NCBI RefSeq assembly: GCF_029784155.1 | Contig: NC_073693.1 | Span: 238,762,750 to 238,826,749, forward strand | DNA length: 64,000 nucleotides | Direction of reading: 5' to 3' | DNA from: Uranotaenia lowii | Taxonomy: Eukaryota > Arthropoda > Insecta > Diptera > Culicidae | In this document: positions 1 to 11,030 of the stretch, piece after piece | Layout of the letters: the number at the start of each line of letters is the position of its first letter | Position numbering within the stretch: the first letter of the stretch is position 1 | Program-made: the position numbers and the translations under genes | Notes under the pieces: generated by a model | Databases searched by the model: none | What the model saw: the letters and a program-made list of their open reading frames with translations, nothing else | Told to the model about the DNA's origin: nothing

Positions 1-490
1 GAGGTTAACCGTTTTATTCTAAGTTCGGTGACTCAACTCTCAATTTTTTGCATGCTCTGTCGATTTCTGAGAGGACGCGCTTACTTGGTATGAGTCGCGC
101 CTCAGGATGCGTCCGAAGCCTGCGCGTGGGTCAAGTGAGAGAACTGATTTGTTGTTCTCTCTGCAGCCAGCAGTGCAACCAGATTGCTGAAAATCAGATG
201 GTGTATTTGCAAGAATTGTCCAATGACAGCAGCAGCAAATATTGTCGCTGGTAACGGTTCGCATGCGTTGAGAGAGAGAAATATGTGCTCTCTTACATTT
301 TTTTCAGTATGTATCAATACGGAGTCGAATATCGTCCAATTCGTATAATCTTATCGCTTTAGCCAGAAGTTAAAAATATGTATGTATATTGCCTCCACTT
401 TGGTAGTTAAATACTGTTTTTTCGGTTTTTTATACGGTGATTCTATAATGTATATGAGACGTATAACAAAGTTGTTAAGAAATATACCTA
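1..490 (+). repeat. Dispersed repeat, copy A (second copy at 53316-53650)
   Basis: Roughly positions 165-485 match 53360-53650 in the same orientation with scattered differences. Shared landmarks are GTGCAACCAGATTGCT, AAATATTGT followed by GCTGGYAACGG, a stretch reading TATGTATGTATATTGCC, and a trailing segment with TATAACAAAGTT and AAATATACCTACAAAA. No reading frame is shared between the two copies, so this is noncoding repeat sequence. It is probably the end of an unclassified transposable element. The left boundary may lie outside the window. Confidence 0.6.
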
Positions 491-729
491 CAAAAATGTT
501 TGCTGGGAGGACATTCTAAACCAATCTCTTGTTTATTTCATTTTAAAAGTCTGTTCTCATTTAGGGGAACATGCTCTAATATGCCCACCTAAGCGTGTCG
601 CCGATTTGCTATAAATTCCACGTACATTTAGTGAAAAAACGAACGTACTCATGTTATTATGTTATTTATTTCTAATCAACAGATCACATATTGATCCAAA
701 CGATGACTTAAGATTAAATTAATACAAAA

Positions 730-1206
730 CACTATGGACTAACTACGAGGTCCTCAACTTTTCTTCGGAAAACATCCCTCGAAACATCGAAGTCAAAATG
801 CTCGGAAAAACGGTTGAACGATTTCATTGCACCGATGAGGGCGCTGTTCGCTCCACAATTGTTCATTCGAATGGGAACATACAATTGAAGATCCTGATCC
901 TGATCCTGATCTAAGACCACGGGGTCGCAAACTAAATAAGCGGAATAGCTTCCAGTACAGTCGACAAGACAGTCCATTCGCGATGTCTAAGATGCCTAAT
1001 GACGTATCGTAAAAAGCGCCGCTGGATAGCCTCGAGTCGTTCAGCACCGTTCTGGTAGTAGGGGTACCATACGGCAGATGCGTATTCAAGGATGGAACAA
1101 ACAATGCTGCAATATAGACTTTTCTGGCAATACGCGTCCTTGAAGTCCTCCACTACGCTAAAAATGAAACCAAGACTTCTGGATGCTTTGTTGACTACTT
1201 ATTTAG
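730..1206 (-). pseudogene. LINE ORF2 C-terminal fragment (thumb/connection region)
   Basis: On the minus strand, 1153-935 translates to a segment containing SIVCSILEYASAVWYP and LEAIQRRFLRYVIRHL. This is the typical wording after the RT palm in jockey/CR1-type LINEs, where new strands are matched against the scored 'R-x-L-E-Y' block. Frame is then lost, and the tail around 850-735 continues in another frame with SFNRFSEHFDFDV. It joins to the RT core at 1848 once the mariner-type insertion is removed. It is a non-functional remnant. Confidence 0.7.
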
Positions 1207-1800
1207 TTTGTAGGTATGTTTCTTGAATTCCAGTTGCTTATCGACGCTGGAACTTATCCTTGGCCGTGAAAAACAGGTTGCCGTGAATCTGTTTGAAATC
1301 GGCCTTCACATATGTTTCGTCGTCCATGGTGCAGCATTCAACTTTCGTCAACATGTTGAGGTACAACTTCCTGGCACGGGTTTTGTCGGACTTGTTTTGC
1401 TTCTCGTCGCAATTATTTAGGGGCCTTTTGTACCTTGCACACCTTCGAAGCCCTTCGAAGCCCAACCTTAGTTTTGGCCTTCTGGACAAAACTTCGGCTT
1501 GGGTGCAGCTTCTTAGCCACATACCGAAAGAAGGCGTTCGGGTTTCGGTTGAAGGCCCCAACTACGTGGTTGTGATTTTTGATGTTGTAAGGAACACTTT
1601 TTCCTTTACTTTTAGGCTTCCGATCGGTGGTCATTTGTTCCTCGAACCGCTTAATCACTCGCGACACCGTTTAATTCACGATTCCCAACATCCTAACTGT
1701 TCTTTCGACTCAATTTCCGCGAGTTTTGATAACAGGACTTTCAAACTTGCAGGATGTTAACAATGCACCATGAACTAAATCCACCCAAATTTTCATTGAA
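1207..1800 (-). pseudogene. DD37E-type Tc1/mariner transposase fragment inserted in the LINE
   Basis: On the minus strand the frames contain SRVIKRFEEQMTTDRKP (helix-turn-helix region), then PNAFFRYVAKKL and KTKVGLRR. Next comes TRARKLYLNMLTKVE, followed by DDETYVKADFK, which holds the first catalytic aspartate block. The D-E-T-Y-V-K wording is the same as in the fuller element at 27102-28477, so the two belong to one family (IS630/Tc1/mariner, mosquito ITmD37E-like by established knowledge). It is truncated after the first acidic residue and carries several stops and frameshifts. It separates the RT core from the C-terminal part of the host LINE. Confidence 0.75.
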
Positions 1801-1847
1801 TTCTACCCAACGGTAAAAATTTAGAGTAATTTCATAGTGTGGCAATT

Positions 1848-2455
1848 TCATCGTGGACACTCTTTATTTTCGTGGTCGCTTACCATGTAAAACAGTTGAA
1901 AGTCATCAGCATAGCAAAGTTTTAAGCTGTCGAGGAATGAAAGCACGTCGTTGAAATAGATTAGAAAAATAATCGGTCCTAAATAACAACCTCGTGGCCC
2001 ACTGGAGGAGGCAGACAACTGCAGAGAAAAGGTATCTCGTCCAAACAATCAATTCGTGATCAGTCAAATAACAGCGAAACCAGCAAAGTAAAGTATCACC
2101 GAACCCCAAGCGTTCAAGTTTCCTTATGGCAATTTCGTGGTCCACTTTGTCGAACGCAGCTGACATATCGGTGTATATGGCATCAGTTTGAGATTTTCCA
2201 GCAAAGCTTTCATGCACAAAAGAAGTGGACGTCAGCAAGTTGCTTGTCGCAGAGCGTTTGGACATGAACCCGTGCTGATCATTAGAAATGTAATTCTTAC
2301 AAAACGAGGAAATGGGATCTAGGAACATCAATTCAAATAGTTTGGCTATCAAACATAAGGCTGAGATTCCACGGTAGTTGTTAACGTCTCGTCTATCACC
2401 TTTTTGTGGACAGGGAACATATACAGGGTCGGGCAATTGAACTGCTACATTACTT
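1848..2455 (-). pseudogene. LINE reverse transcriptase core
   Basis: Minus-strand frames carry the ordered RT motifs. These are PQKGDRRDVNNYRGIS (RT block 2a), NDQHGFMSKRSATSNLL, DAIYTDMSAAFDKVDH (block A, with the Asp) and LERLGF. After one frameshift come GPIIFLIYFNDV (block B) and LCYADDFQLF (block C, catalytic YADD intact). It would have copied element RNA at a nicked chromosomal target, but the frameshift between blocks A and B and the flanking disruptions make this copy inactive. The close relative at 51730-52400 (+) shares nearly all of these blocks. Confidence 0.85.
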
Positions 2456-2489
2456 CAACAGAAATTATTTCGTTGCACACGAAACAGTA

Positions 2490-2826
2490 TTGAGCGACCC
2501 CTCGTCGCTTTGTTTACATTAAGTCTTAGCTATCATTGGATGTAAGTGTTACTCTTGTAATCAGGTGTTATCCGGAAAAATGGAACACGAACATAAACAT
2601 AGCGCTGTGGTTGCCTTTTTCCTAGCTGGCACGCCAAACGGCAGAAGGACATAGTTCGTGCGCTGTCCGATATAAGTGTGTGCAGCAGTTTACCGCAACC
2701 GCAAGCAGTTACCGAACAGTTGAAAAATACCTGGAGACCGGAAGTGCCAAAAACGGTTTGGTGGAGGACGCCGACCTACTGTGATGTGGATGTGGAACTG
2801 CTTTAGCGAGCGATGCAGGAGCTAAT
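2490..2826 (+). pseudogene. Tc1-like transposase N-terminal fragment
   Basis: From the ATG at about 2580 the plus strand gives a start resembling MEHEHKHSAVVAFFLAG. A frameshift and stop follow, and later text contains RSDKYLETGSAKNGLVEDADL-like and KRFGGGRRPTV-like wording. This is the DNA-binding helix-turn-helix region of a Tc1/mariner-class transposase (a sleeping-regulator-like N-terminus with a GRRP AT-hook-like motif). The catalytic domain is absent and the copy ends at the TTAA-flanked MITE. It is a fragment only, and family placement within Tc1/mariner is inference. Confidence 0.5.
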
Positions 2827-2830
2827 TTAA

Positions 2831-3559
2831 GGGGGGGGTAGGGTCTAACACTTTCAAAAAATCGATTTTTTTTATTTTTTATTTTCTTATTGTAAAACAT
2901 TTCAAGAATGTTGTGTCAAATTTTCAAGTCAATTGAAGCAAAAATGTAGAAGTTATAGGCCTTTATCTCCTCCTATCTAATACTGCAAGAAAGCAAGAGC
3001 AGAAACTTCAAGCGCGTTTTTCTCGAAAGCACATTTTTAAATTCCGTGGACATCGTCATTTGAAAACTACTTATCCGATTCTTTTCAAATTTGGAACTTA
3101 TTTTCTACATATAAAATACCAGACCCCAACGTTTTTATTTTTTGATTTTTTTTACTTTGGGGAGATTTTAGAGGTGAAAAATGGCGGATTTTTAAGTGAA
3201 AAATCGTAGTTTTTACTTCAAACAGCCACAAAAATTTCATAAAAATATTTCTAAGTTAAATAAAAACGTTGGGGTCCAGAAAAACATCTATTAAAAATAT
3301 TTTGCTCTGATTTTTTGACTTCAGATGATTCTGTGCTGAGATACAGTGTCCACCGCAAATCTTGTTTTCTAAAAGGCATCCTCGAAAATGCTCCGTCACC
3401 GGCTCATTTTTCAATATTTTTTTACGAAAAAATTACTAAATGTTCTTTTGAAAATGCTTTGTATAATGCAAAAAATTTGAATACATTTGTTTGTACGATA
3501 GCTCTAGAAAAAAATCGTGGAAATGGTGTTTTTTTATACCCGTTAGACCCTACCCCCCC
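2831..3559. mobile_element. piggyBac-type MITE with TTAA flanks
   Basis: TTAA stands directly outside both ends (2827-2830 and 3560-3563). The terminal inverted repeat is seven or eight G followed by TAGGGTCTAAC; at the right end it reads GTTAGACCCTA followed by seven C. TTAA target duplication is diagnostic for piggyBac elements (established knowledge). The 729 bp interior is AT-rich, has no transposase and contains only chance ORFs, so it would need a transposase supplied in trans. It sits inside the minus-strand LINE, between the endonuclease and RT parts. Confidence 0.75.
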
Positions 3560-3563
3560 TTAA

Positions 3564-4430
3564 TGGTCGGTATACGAGACCCATCGTTTGCCCAGCAAAG
3601 GTTCAGCATACGATCGTTTTCGTTGATCTGGCGCAAGGTCGCTGTACTCAGGGAGTCCCATATGATGTTTAAAGGTGTCGAAAAAGTAGAACGAGCAGGA
3701 TCCGAGTAAAGAAACTACCATGGTTGGAGCACCACATCAAACCGGGCATTTTGAAATTGCCTATGTCATCCTCCGGGTCGCAGCTTACATTAGAGATGCA
3801 GCGTGAAAACGACTTTGCCATGGCAACACCTCTAAAGCGCTCGGGCGGCAAATACAATACGCAAACGTATAGTTTTCGACCCCCAAGATCAATGCGAGTC
3901 CACACAAGATCGCAACAGGAATTATATTCAATGACACTGCATAATTAGGGCCGAATATCTGGCCAGATAGTGTGCAGTCGTTCAGCCATGTGTCCGTGAA
4001 GGCGATGACGTCATAGCTGGAACATGAAGTAGCGAGAAGGTAGTCGGGCAGGCAGTAATGTATACCACCGAAATTCTGGTAGTAAAGGGATATGGAATCG
4101 AAAGGTTTCGATGCGGTTCTCTGTGTGCGATGTACGCTGGTGAGGGGAACATCATCAGGCGCAAGAGATGCATGATTGGGTGAAATATTAAAAACAGACG
4201 GATACTTGCCATAGTTTGGCAATTGGAAGTCATCCCCTGATTCACCTGACCGATACACGGGACGACTTGAAGCAGGAACGAGCGGTTGTTGGTGGTCAGG
4301 GAAAAGAACTTCCAGATTGCTTTGAGAGGTGCGTCCCGAGATCTTATAGAAATTCGCAGGAATAGAGTCGATAGCAGCAGGCTGTAGTATCAAGTTGGCA
4401 TCCGGATTGATTTGTGAGATATACTCGTTG
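3564..4430 (-). pseudogene. LINE endonuclease-domain fragment
   Basis: The minus strand from 4393 gives a low-complexity linker and then SISLYYQNFGGIHYCL. This matches the 'YYQN-x-x-G' start of the APE-type endonuclease domain of jockey-clade LINEs. Next comes DVIAFTDTWLNDCT (the ExW-like block, here with D in place of E at a key position). After a frameshift come GGRKLYVCVLYLPPERF, the internal endonuclease strand, and GDDDIGNFKMPGLMW-like wording (D-F-N-type block decayed). The domain would nick target DNA, but frameshifts and altered residues make it inactive. It joins to the RT at 2455 once the inserted fragments are ignored. Confidence 0.7.
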
Positions 4431-5212
4431 AAGAAAAGTGTTTTTTTTTAAATACTTATGATTTTTTTATGACTCAAACTTATTTAGTTACTTTTAAATC
4501 TTGATTTTGAAAAATCACATCCAAAGCCACAAAACTGTGTTGCAAATACGCGCAGGCTGTATATTCAATACGCGCCTATCAGCCGAACACACCCGAAACA
4601 CACTTTGACTGAAAAGAAAATCAAATTGGACTAATCAAAATTTAAAAAAAAAGTTGATTTTTGGGCTGAATTAACGCTTAAAAAAAGGTTTTGAACTTTT
4701 CGTTCACTTTCAATGAAAATTGGTCGTTTTGAAAAATTAATGCCTTTTTCAGCATATTACGATTAGCACGTTATAACGAGTGCATGGACCGAGATAAAAC
4801 ATACCCTTAAAAAGCATATCTTAGTGAGTTCAGTATGATTTTGATGCAAAAAATCATAGTTTAGATTCTCCTCTATCGATGTACCAGAAAATATTGTCTT
4901 AATAATTTTCCTCTGCTTGGTGACACCTTATTCAAAATATTTTAAAATTTACATCGAAATGAAGAAAAAACAAAATTGTGGAATTTACGACACAGGGGTA
5001 TTTTAAAGAAAAACACACCGTTTTTTTGTGTTAATTCTTCATAAAATTAAAACTTTGGACAAAAAAAAAAATCAAAACACGGCATCATAGCATCGGTGGT
5101 AGTCCATTATCAGATTATCGATATCGGCGGTAACAATTCGTAATCAAACCCCGATGATACGAGATAATATCAAACTGAGAACAAACAAATGGCAACATCT
5201 TTCCTTACGCAG
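4431..5212 (+). other. Intronic AT-rich sequence upstream of the cyclase exons
   Basis: No coding features are seen here. The stretch ends in a pyrimidine-rich acceptor (CTTTCCTTACGCAG, AG at 5211-5212) for the first visible cyclase exon. It is AT-rich with poly-A and poly-T runs, for example near 5061-5072. Confidence 0.5.
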
Positions 5213-7437
5213 GGACCTTATGTTAGCTGGTACCCAGCAATCGGTGGAGCTAAAGTTGGCGCTGGACCAAGAGCAGCAAAAATCGAAGAAGCTGGAAGAA
5301 TCGATGCGGAAGCTAGACGAAGAGATGCGGCGTACCGATGAACTGCTGTACCAGATGATACCGAAACAGGTTGCTGATCGATTGCGAAGAGGAGAGAACC
5401 CTATCGATACCTGCGAAATGTTCAACAGTGTCTCGATTTTGTTTTCGGATGTGGTAACGTTTACAGAAATTTGCAGCAGAATTACCCCAATGGAGGTGGT
5501 CTCGATGCTGAACGCAATGTACTCAATATTTGACAATTTGACCGAGAGGAACAATGTATATAAGGTAAAGATCTTTGTGCAATATTGTATTTTAAGGCAG
5601 AAATAATTTAAAAAAAATATGTTTTTAGGTTGAAACCATAGGTGACGCATACATGGTGGTTTCGGGAGCCCCGGAAAAAGAGCAAAACCACGCGGAAAAG
5701 GTTTGCGACATGGCTTTGGATATGATTGAAGCAATCACCGATTTGAAAGATCCCTCGACAGGATCCCATCTGCGGATACGGGTTGGTGTCCATTCGGGTG
5801 CTGTTGTAGCAGGTATTGTTGGACTTAAAATGCCCCGGTATTGCTTGTTTGGTGATTCCGTGAATACGGCTTCACGGATGGAATCGACGGGACAAGCTAT
5901 GAAGATTCACATATCACAAACGACGAGACACTTCTTGCCTTCAAATTATCACGTTTCTGAACGAGGAGAGATCGAGGTCAAAGGAAAGGGAGCGATGAAA
6001 ACTTATTGGTTGGAGCATAAAGAAGACCGGGAACCTTTACAGTTAGCATCTGAGGTAGTGAAGACACCTTCCATCGAATACGCCGAATCCAACAAAGATC
6101 GACGAGTTAGCATATCCACCTACAATATTCAGCTTAAGCAATCGAGTGGAGGGTTAAGTTCTGCTGGCACGGAAGACCGGAGGGTATATTCTCCCGTAAC
6201 CTTCGACGATGTGGCCCGACGCAGTACAGCTAACTCACCTGTTAAGCTACACAGTTTTGGACCTCGTGGCAGAGAGAACCGTTCCAATTCTACCGGGCAT
6301 GCTTTCATGCACAGTGTGTCGGATGTGTTCGGCTCCCTGGTGAGCGATACGGAAGAGTTCCTGGAAGACCTTCAACATCGCAACTCACTAAGCAATACGC
6401 AATACACTCCATCCACTCCGTCCTCATGCGCGTTTAGTCCTCCGCCCGGGTTTCGATCAAAATCGAAATCGTTTATACCAGGACAGGTGAACACGTGTTT
6501 TCTATTGATGTGGTGTAAGTAATCTGTAAGTTTTTTTTATTTTTTTATTTTCAGTTTACTCAAGAGGAGCTGGATCTTCTCTCGAACACAACGAATTCTC
6601 CATCAGCACAAAGTTCGATAGACCAAAACGTCCAACCAGAGCTACCAAAGAAATCGTATGAATTTATCTATTCCTTTCCTTGTTTCATACTGTACTGTTC
6701 CTTTTTTTAGAAATCTGGTGAACAGGTCTCAGCACCCAACTTCTTCAACGTATGAGCAGCAACGTGCAAAGATGCGAAAAGCCAAGCTGGATAGTGTTCA
6801 ACAGAAGCAAAACGAAGCACTGAAGAAGCTGGACAAAATGGTTCAGGACATCTACGATACCGACCTGCCGGGAATGTGCTTCATGAATCCACCAGGGTCC
6901 CGGTCCGATAGTAACATTTGCAAGAACAACTGCAGTAGGTCTGTAGCAACTAAATGTGTCAATAACAATCTCTCTAGCCCTATGAACCACCACCATCCGA
7001 ACAATAGTTTAAACAATAACCCAGAACCCTGTTACGCACTGTATAGTTTAAATGTATATTTTCCCATTACATGCTCGTCTCCTGCGACTTGTTCCCCCAA
7101 TACTGCTTGCTGTATGAACAATACGGTCAACAGTAACAACGTATCAAGCACCTCAACCGCTTGTAGATCCCAAGCACCTGCGGCACCTCAGCAATCGACG
7201 GCAACTCAGCCGCAGCCCGGTTGTGAGCATACTCGATCCCTGCCGCAGCACTGCTGTACCGGCTGTGGTACGGGATCCCAAAACGCTGGTGGAGCCGGCC
7301 CCACCAAGTTGCCGCAAAGTGTTAGCTTCACCCACGCGAAAGAGCACAAATGTTGTCCGGGCTACGGGGCAGCCATGGCGCATCACCAGAATGGTCGACA
7401 CCACAAAGTGCACTCCAATGCTTGTCAGATTCTCTAG
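5213..7437 (+). CDS. Gyc88E: Atypical guanylyl cyclase, Gyc88E / GC-beta3 type (3' exons only)
   Basis: Converts GTP to cGMP. Exons are 5213-5564, 5629-6486, 6555-6655 and 6711-7437, all GT-AG, with matching phases (phase 2 at the left edge, 0, 0, 2). About 678 residues are visible. They comprise a signalling-helix coiled coil ([18 protein letters not shown]), then a complete class III catalytic domain. It has metal-binding Asp in FSDVVTF (codon 5448) and in GDAYM (5644), guanine-selecting Glu in VETIG (5632) and Cys in YCLFGD (5842), and transition-state Asn and Arg in SVNTASR (5863, 5875). All catalytic residues are on one chain, as expected for a cyclase active as a homodimer. A Ser-rich linker, a basic coiled coil (about 6760-6850) and a Cys/His-rich tail follow, ending in CQIL. 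The heme-NO/O2-binding half is missing, presumably to the left of the window. The family call is secure; naming the Gyc88E ortholog rests on recalled wording. Confidence 0.9.
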
Positions 7438-8039
7438 AATCGTCTTAGAACCTAGCGACAGCCTTAGGCTGGGAACATGTGTGCCCGTTCCAGAGCTATC
7501 TGAGACTAGAGAAGTGGTATTGTTGGGTCGAGTGGGTCTTGAAATTACACCAAGCATGGCCTACTGGATGCAATAGTTGTCCGCCAAGAAGGGCACACAT
7601 GTTCTTATTTATTAGTGTTAAGAAAACATACCAAAGTCTGTTTTAGCCAGTTTTCTTTTGTAGTCAGCTTGTCCATTCGAGTAATGTCGGAAAACCAGTG
7701 AAGCACAAAGGGTTCTGATAAAGTTTATTTTTTTATGGTTTTTTAAGTAGTGCTAGAAACTAATACTAATGCACAAAGTTTAAGGGATGGAAAAGCAAAG
7801 ATATACGATCCGTTACTTCAGGTGCGACTTCGTTGAAACTTCGTTGAGGGTTGACAAACTTCGCTTTTATCTTTCAACTATTCAGAACGTGTTTGGATTG
7901 CCAAGAAGGTAAGACCCATAGCTTTTTTAAATCTTACATCGTAAGCAACTCAATGTGAGGAAATCAGGCCGAAATTTTAGTGACATGACAAGTACTATGT
8001 CATAGTAACTCCAAAACCGTTTTTTTACAAGATGTAAAT
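7438..8039 (+). other. 3' untranslated and downstream flank of the cyclase gene
   Basis: The sequence after the TAG stop is noncoding in all frames beyond short chance ORFs. I could not find a canonical AATAAA close to the stop, so the polyadenylation site is undecided. Confidence 0.4.
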
Positions 8040-8269
8040 TTGATTTTAAACCATAACAGCCGGGTGTTTGTTGCCGTGAGTGGGCTCGTCCCACTAAAAC
8101 CACCTTGGGCTTCGTGTGCCAGATGTGCCCCTTGGTTTCACTCTATGATACTACATCAAGGGGTAGGCTGTGCTCATGCACTTATACATCTCACCCTTTT
8201 CCTCTTTCTCAATTTTGGTGTTTCTCCTTGATCTTCGTTCTGCATTATCCTCTTTCTCCTTTTTCCTCC

Positions 8270-8450
8270 TTCTCCTTTTCCTCTACCGCTTCAGACTGGT
8301 ACGGAAGACCCCGAGGCGAGTGTCGGTTAGGTAACGCTTTCATAGTAACTCACGCCCGTCACAGCATCCACTACCCCGGGGACCTCGAAACGCGTGCCGG
8401 TTAGGAAACCCTTTCAAAGTAACTTGCGCCCGTCACAGCAACCACTCCCG
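8270..8450 (-). repeat. Two-copy tandem repeat, period 74 bp, in the LINE 3' UTR
   Basis: CGCCCGTCACAGCA occurs at 8353 and again at 8427, with the surrounding GGTTAGGWAAC-C-CTTTCAWAGTAACT block also duplicated. Spacing is 74 bp. Upstream lies a pure polypyrimidine run (TCTTTCTCCTTTTTCCTC and similar, about 8249-8287). Internal 3' UTR repeats are common in LINEs. Confidence 0.7.
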
Positions 8451-8686
8451 CAGAATTTCTTACCACCAAGGCATGGCCGGTTGAGAGACTACCAAGCTAG
8501 AATCCCGTCACGACCACCCCGAATGGTATCTCCGCTTCCTTTTGCTGCAGGAAAGATCGTAGCTGAGTACGTGAGACCTTTTAAGTCCCACCACACGTAT
8601 GAGTCCAGATAAGGGTTATACCGCGCCCTAAGATCGCGTTGCTTTTGAATTGAAGTGTCATACGAGGCCCAAGACCTTCCATTAGC

Positions 8687-9010
8687 TTGTCAAATTTGGT
8701 TGACTATCTCGCTCTCTACGTTCATCATCTTTCCTGATTCTTATCAGATCGCGCATGATTTGCATAATTTCGTCGACTATAGCACGCCACGACTGTTCGT
8801 CGCGACACATTTCACTCACTATGTTTTCAGCGTTCAAATTTAGAAGTTGTTGACGCCTAGAAATGAACCTGGGACAGACAAAGATAGCTTGTTCTGCCGA
8901 TTCCTTCGTATCTACGCATTCCGGGCAATAAGGCGAGCTGATAAGCTTAAACCGATGAAGCTATTGCTTAAAGCATGTAACATATACTTGTGAAAGTCTA
9001 TCAAAACCTC
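8687..9010 (-). pseudogene. R1 LINE ORF2 C-terminus with CCHC-type finger
   Basis: The minus strand reads DRLSQVYVTCFKQ, stop, LHRFKLISSPYCPECVD, TKESAEQAIFVCPRF. It then runs on through NIVSEMCRDEQSWRAIVDEI, IMRDLIRIRKDDERRER and a stop at about 8690. The C-x2-C plus C pattern and the 'F-x-C-P-R-F' ending are the R1/jockey C-terminal finger. The expected His is Gln here (EQAIF in place of EHAIF). There is one in-frame stop. By established knowledge the domain helps bind element RNA at the insertion site; this copy cannot be functional. Confidence 0.75.
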
Positions 9011-9049
9011 AAGCGATCCTACAAGCATTCCCAGTCTCTGAAAATTGCC

Positions 9050-10390
9050 AAGCTACGAGACGTCAGGTAGAACTTGGCAGCTAAAATGTGATCAGGTTTG
9101 GATTCGGCATTAAATGACGAAACCAAAGAGAACGGAAACAAAACAGATTAAACGATGATCCGCGCGGCGCGTCGTATGATGGGTTATGGAGCCCTAGCCA
9201 AGAAGGTCTCGTCCATTTCGAGCTTGACCACACAGCGAGCAACAGTTCTGTTAGTAGTGCTGTAAACAAAGAAAAACGTGCTTAAGTAGTGATCAGCATC
9301 TCGTGAGTTTACTGAGTCGTGTACCAGGATATGTAAGCCTAATAATCTTGTTTTGTTTAGGCTTTTATTACGACAATTAGGTCCAGCTTGTTTTGATAAA
9401 ACAAGAAAAGAAAAAACAAAAATCAGATAAACGTTAATACCTAAAAGCACTTTACATGATTGTAATGCAATTGTATTTTTGTTAACTGAACCTCGAAGGT
9501 TTCCCTTCGAGAAGGGACCTCCCCTCGGAACACGGACGACTGAAGTGCGACATCCCTAATTTGAAGGCACTAGAAGTGATTTCCTTGTCGTGCAACATCG
9601 CCGACCGCGAGAAGTTGCGGGTAGCCGTAATTAAATCGCGGTGTCGTCGTGACTAAACCCTCCATGTTAGGGTGGTGTATCAGTTTCATCGATTCGCCTA
9701 CCTCAACTTCATAGCCTCGACACCAACAGTAACTAAAGCGGTGTAGCATCGGCTACGAATGAACTCACCTACCTGTTACCGATGCCGGGCGCCGGTGTCG
9801 CTCACTAATAAGCAGTTAACACCTGGAATTTTGGAATCTTGGAACCTGGGAAGAACAACAACAAGCATGCGCATGCCAACGGAAAACTGTAAGGTTAGAT
9901 AGAAATAAGCACCAATGTAAATACTGACACCCTCCCAAAAGTAAATTGAATGCCGAACCAATATTGTATACACAGAAATCTGCTTGTTGTGGTGATTTTG
10001 AGTGCCGAGGTTTTCTTGGCCGGTTTTTCGATTTCGTTTTTAGTATAGGCTCTGGTGAGGAAAACCTTCAAAGGACACCTCATCACCCTTTGATTGTTGA
10101 AGATTTTGCTTTGGATTGTCGTTTGGTTCGGATTGCTTCGGTTTTCGACCAGAGCACATTTTTCTGGTCGGGACTAGCCCTGAGGTCTCTTACCTGGGTA
10201 CGGGTTTTCTACAGGGACAAATTGCGACACCACGGTGCTTTCGAGTACCTGGTGCGTGCATGAAGTGGTGGTTCGCTTAAGGGATTGCCTCCTACTACCT
10301 TCCCCCCCGTTATAAGCACCTATGACCCGAGAGGAACTGCGTCAGGTAAAAGTTGACCTCTCCATACATCCAATTCATCAAGTCTGAAAG
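9050..10390. other. Noncoding insert inside the R1 remnant
   Basis: No credible frame is present. 9480-9800 is notably GC-richer than its surroundings and has the mixed composition of a LINE UTR. 9930-10260 contains GGTTTTCTTGGCCGG and phenylalanine-rich chance ORFs on both strands. No target-site duplication was found. Confidence 0.35.
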
Positions 10391-10399
10391 TCGCGGGAT

Positions 10400-11030
10400 T
10401 AGCCTAAGCGTCCATCTTGCGTTGTTCGATGCGTCCAATTTCTCCTGCCACTTAAGCATTGACTCTGCTCGTGCTCGGACATCGTTACAAGGTCTTCTAG
10501 CTCCTCGATTGTTTCGTCGGTGATCATGAGCACGAATACGTCAGCAAATTCTACTACCTGCGCGCCTGCTGGTAGTTTCAGCGTTAACACCTCATTATGC
10601 ATGACGTTCCAAAGCACAGGTCCGAGTATGGAACCCTGTGGAACATCTGCTATTAGGGCAGTAGATCGTAATCCAGTTTCGGTTTCGTACGTCAGGACAT
10701 CTTGTGAAGCGCTTTGGCAATAGTTTTCCAGTTGGCATTGTTGAAGGCATTCTTAATGTCGATCGTCACAATGCCGCAGTGACGAACACCTGTACTGACA
10801 ATGCTACTCTGACTTGAACGCGCTCGATATCTGAGAGCGATAAACAAGCGCCACGAGGCGCGTTTGTTGCTGACACATCCTTCCAGGTCCCTTTTGGTAA
10901 CCGGTTCAGCCCAATACCGCCGGGAATAATACGCTGATAATCTGCATGGAGGGTTGATCGACTTGTGCGTACACATCTTAACGGGGATTCATCGTTTGAA
11001 AGCAAGTTTCTGGCTCGACACGTCATTCCG
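10400..11030 (-). pseudogene. R1-clade reverse transcriptase fragment
   Basis: The minus strand carries RHCGIVTIDIKNAFNNANWK (RT block A, Asp present) near 10800-10720. After frameshifts come LWNVMHNEVLTLKLPAGAQ and VEFADVFVLM (block C) near 10620-10540. The canonical FADD is FADV here, so the second metal-binding Asp is lost. Wording such as 'TLKLPAG' is characteristic of R1-clade elements. This is a decayed catalytic core. Confidence 0.8.

Larger units (their letters stand above)
730..4430 (-). mobile_element. Jockey-like non-LTR retrotransposon (LINE), broken and nested
   Basis: Read on the minus strand, the order is an endonuclease-like segment (about 4393-3564), a reverse transcriptase core (about 2455-1848) and a connection or thumb region (about 1206-730). 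These are fragments of one LINE ORF2 in the right order. They are interrupted by unrelated insertions at 1207-1800 and 2490-3563. Frameshifts and stops occur throughout, so the copy is dead. A second member of the same family lies on the plus strand at 50160-53215. The clade call is inferred from the family-typical wording of the RT (NYRGIS, AFDKVDH, YADD) and is moderately secure. Confidence 0.8.

Noticed and set aside
5154..5212. ATG at 5154 as the start of the cyclase
   Set aside because: The stretch before 5213 lacks family resemblance and a good acceptor lies at 5211-5212. The protein must continue upstream with a heme-binding half, so 5154 is intronic.
6658..6710. ATG at 6658 as start of a separate protein
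   Set aside because: The codons up to 6710 lie in an intron (donor at 6656, acceptor TTTTTTTAG). The downstream frame is the cyclase tail.
7153..7576. Overlapping ORFs of 117 and 134 codons at the cyclase 3' end
   Set aside because: They are shadows of the GC-rich final exon in other frames, without recognisable domains.
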